NCBI GenBank assembly: GCA_030640275.1
Contig: DAOWJR010000037.1
Coordinates: 1 to 15,628, forward strand
Length of the DNA stretch: 15,628 nucleotides
Source: Actinomycetes bacterium
GTDB lineage: Bacteria; Actinomycetota; Humimicrobiia; JAHJRV01
Direction of reading: 5' to 3'
Below, piece by piece: positions 13,832-15,628 of the stretch. Both the position numbers and the translations under genes were made by a program. Position 1 is the stretch's first letter; each line of letters opens with the position of its first letter. The notes below the pieces were generated by a model, which was not told the origin of the DNA, made no database searches, and was given only the letters and a program-made list of their open reading frames with translations.

Positions 13832-15628
13832 ATGTTTATAAAAGAAGTTACACTATACGGATTTAAATCATTTGCTGAAAAAACTAAAATTGTCTTTAAT
13901 CCAGGAATTACAGCAATAGTTGGTCCAAATGGAGCTGGGAAAAGCAATATTGTTGATTCAATTTCCTGGGTATTAGGAGAACAAAGCCCCAAGTCACTCA
14001 GAGGTATAAGTATGGAAGATGTTATCTATCTGGGAAGTTTTGTAAGGTCTCCTCTTAATATTGCCACTGTTAGATTAGTTCTAAACAACGAAGATAATAC
14101 TCTACCTTTAGATTTTCAAGAGGTCTCAATCCAACGTCAAGCTTCTAAAGATGAAAGCAATTTGTATTTATTGAATGACGTACCTTGCAGACTTATTGAT
14201 ATAAAGTCTCTTATTGCCAGTGCTGGATTGGGCAAACAATTTAAATCAATTATAAATCAGGGTGAACTTGATAATGTTTTAACCAGTCATCCTAAGGAAA
14301 AAAAGCATCTCATTGAGGATGCTTGTGGTGTAACAAAATATGAAATAAGGAAGAAAAAAGCTTTTAGAAAACTAAAAAAGACTGATATCAATATTTTTAG
14401 ATTGAAAGATATAGTATCTGAGGTAAACAGACAACTAAAGCCTTTAAAGAAGCAAGCTGAAGTTGCTCAAAGATTTTCGGAATTAGAAAAACAATTAAGG
14501 GAGAAGGAATTATCATTAACAGTCACAGTTCTGCTTGATCTTAAAAATACTGAAGAAGGTATTATAGAAAAAGAGGAAATAATAAGAGCAGAAATTGATG
14601 ATTTAAAAACAGACTTAAATCAATTGGAATCTACTGAAAATGAAATTGCGGAAAAAATGAGAGATCTCTCAGATAAACTTCAAAATGATTTTGATAATCT
14701 ATATAAAATAGAAAAAAATACAGTTACTATAAGAGGTTGGAAATCTTTGGTATCAGAGAAAAGCAAATATCTAAAATCAATGATTAAAGGGTGGCAGGAT
14801 TTGAGTATAATTCTGAGTCGGGGTAAAGTTATAGATGAATTAGATATAAATGTACTTAAATCAGAATTAGAAGATATAGAAAATAAGATAAAATCTAAAA
14901 AAGAGAAACAAAGAGAAAAAAATGCTCACCTATATGAAATAAGGGAAAAAATAGCTCAGAAAAATATAATTTATGATCAACAAGAAGATGGATTACAATC
15001 CTTGCTATTAAGGTTATCAACTAAAACTTCCGATACCCTACCATTATTATCCAGAAATCTAAATTTGTTAAAAGAGAATATTGATGAGATGATTTTAAAA
15101 ATTCGTGAATATAAATCAATCTTTTCTGAATCCATAGATGTATTAAATAAGAATAAGGATGCCACATCAAATATTTCTTTTAAAAACAAAAAAATTGAGG
15201 AGATTATAAATTATAGTGAGTCAAAGTTAATAAATATTAAATCAGAGCTAAAAAATAACCAGGAAATCTCTAAAAAATATGAATCTATTTTGAGTTTGTT
15301 AGAGAAAGGATTCTCAGACATCAAAGATATCCCACAACAGATAAATAAATTAATGAATGGTGAAAAAGATATTTTAAGTGAATTAAAGTCTATAGAAGTC
15401 TCGATATCTGTGTTTGAGGAAAGAAAGAGTAACCTTAAAGTTAAGCTTAATAGTTTGAGAAAAAAAGATGTTATTATAAAAAGTGACAAAGCATATAGAA
15501 AAGAAGCTCTTGAAGAAGCGAAAAATGTCAGAAAAAAAGCAAATTATTTAGAAGATATATTTATCGGGATGGAAAATATTTCAAAACATATTGCTAAAAT
15601 GTTGAAAGAAATTAGTAGAGGAGATAGA
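13832..15628 (+). CDS. smc: Chromosome segregation protein SMC, N-terminal 599 residues (runs off the window)
   Basis: SMC is the long ATPase arm of condensin, which organises and separates chromosomes. The frame is open from ATG 13832 to the right edge (599 codons, no stop). The N-terminal head has YGFKSFAEKT at 9-18, Walker A GPNGAGKSN at 31-39, LGEQSPKSLRG at 48-58 (Q-loop and R-loop) and MEDVIYLGSFVRSPLN at 61-76. INQGELDNVL (141-150) matches the usual GQGxxDxxL. The segment normally written FEEAAGIxKYKxRK reads IEDACGVTKYEIRK at 161-174, a divergent version. From about residue 175 the protein is charged coiled coil to the window edge, with no hinge-like globular segment yet visible. The start lacks a Shine-Dalgarno sequence and lies 24 bp after rnc. 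C-terminal head and the D-loop lie outside the window. Confidence 0.93.
   Translation, partial: MFIKEVTLYGFKSFAEKTKIVFNPGITAIVGPNGAGKSNIVDSISWVLGEQSPKSLRGISMEDVIYLGSFVRSPLNIATVRLVLNNEDNTLPLDFQEVSIQRQASKDESNLYLLNDVPCRLIDIKSLIASAGLGKQFKSIINQGELDNVLTSHPKEKKHLIEDACGVTKYEIRKKKAFRKLKKTDINIFRLKDIVSEVNRQLKPLKKQAEVAQRFSELEKQLREKELSLTVTVLLDLKNTEEGIIEKEEIIRAEIDDLKTDLNQLESTENEIAEKMRDLSDKLQNDFDNLYKIEKNTVTIRGWKSLVSEKSKYLKSMIKGWQDLSIILSRGKVIDELDINVLKSELEDIENKIKSKKEKQREKNAHLYEIREKIAQKNIIYDQQEDGLQSLLLRLSTKTSDTLPLLSRNLNLLKENIDEMILKIREYKSIFSESIDVLNKNKDATSNISFKNKKIEEIINYSESKLINIKSELKNNQEISKKYESILSLLEKGFSDIKDIPQQINKLMNGEKDILSELKSIEVSISVFEERKSNLKVKLNSLRKKDVIIKSDKAYRKEALEEAKNVRKKANYLEDIFIGMENISKHIAKMLKEISRGDR

Noticed and set aside
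14977..15489. Two minus-strand ORFs at the right end
   Set aside because: They are antisense to the continuous smc frame, which is open to the window edge.

Overview
This window is one strand-coherent block of housekeeping genes from a strongly AT-rich anaerobic-type bacterium. All genes lie on the + strand except rpmB. I cannot name the organism. The order rpmB / asp23-like / fakA / recG ... plsX / acpP / rnc / smc is the Firmicutes-style chromosomal neighbourhood. The order rsmD / coaD / SepIVA-family coiled-coil protein / rpmF also recalls Actinobacteria and Clostridia. A fused ADP-forming acetyl-CoA synthetase, a frequent energy-conserving enzyme of fermentative anaerobes and archaea, points to a deep-branching anaerobe (for example an Atribacterota- or low-GC Actinobacteriota-type lineage, by inference only).

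Layout. Positions 1-1176: the last codons of a riboflavin gene (ribA/ribBA), then ribH (lumazine synthase) and a YfcE-type metallophosphodiesterase. Positions 1238-1432: rpmB on the minus strand. Positions 1433-1857: a 425-bp divergent intergenic region with a candidate promoter and a run of stem-loops. Positions 1858-7247: asp23-like (yloU), fakA, recG, rsmD and coaD. Positions 7374-11371: a SepIVA/DivIVA-like coiled-coil protein, rpmF, the acetyl-CoA synthetase, and a protein made of the N-terminal (P-loop plus DRTGG) half of phosphotransacetylase without its catalytic half. Positions 11372-11575: an intergenic spacer with a strikingly GC-rich hairpin and G-quadruplex motif. Positions 11576-12921: plsX and acpP, closed by a clear intrinsic terminator. 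Positions 13109-15628: rnc and the N-terminal 599 codons of smc, which runs off the window.

How the genes fit together. FakA (fatty-acid kinase), PlsX (acyl-ACP to acyl-phosphate) and AcpP all feed phospholipid acyl chains. CoaD makes the CoA precursor that supplies both the ACP prosthetic group and the acetyl-CoA synthetase. rpmB, rpmF, rsmD and rnc serve ribosome production. recG, smc and the SepIVA-like protein serve chromosome and cell-division functions. The block therefore links membrane, CoA, ribosome and chromosome growth.

The points I consider most worth a second look are: the acetyl-CoA synthetase plus phosphotransacetylase-regulatory-half pair inserted between rpmF and plsX; the isolated GC-rich G4/hairpin in otherwise AT-rich DNA; the serial stem-loops before the asp23-like gene; and the split between Shine-Dalgarno-led genes (many with TTG starts) and Shine-Dalgarno-less ATG genes. 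I saw no CRISPR array, tRNA, rRNA, insertion sequence or phage gene.
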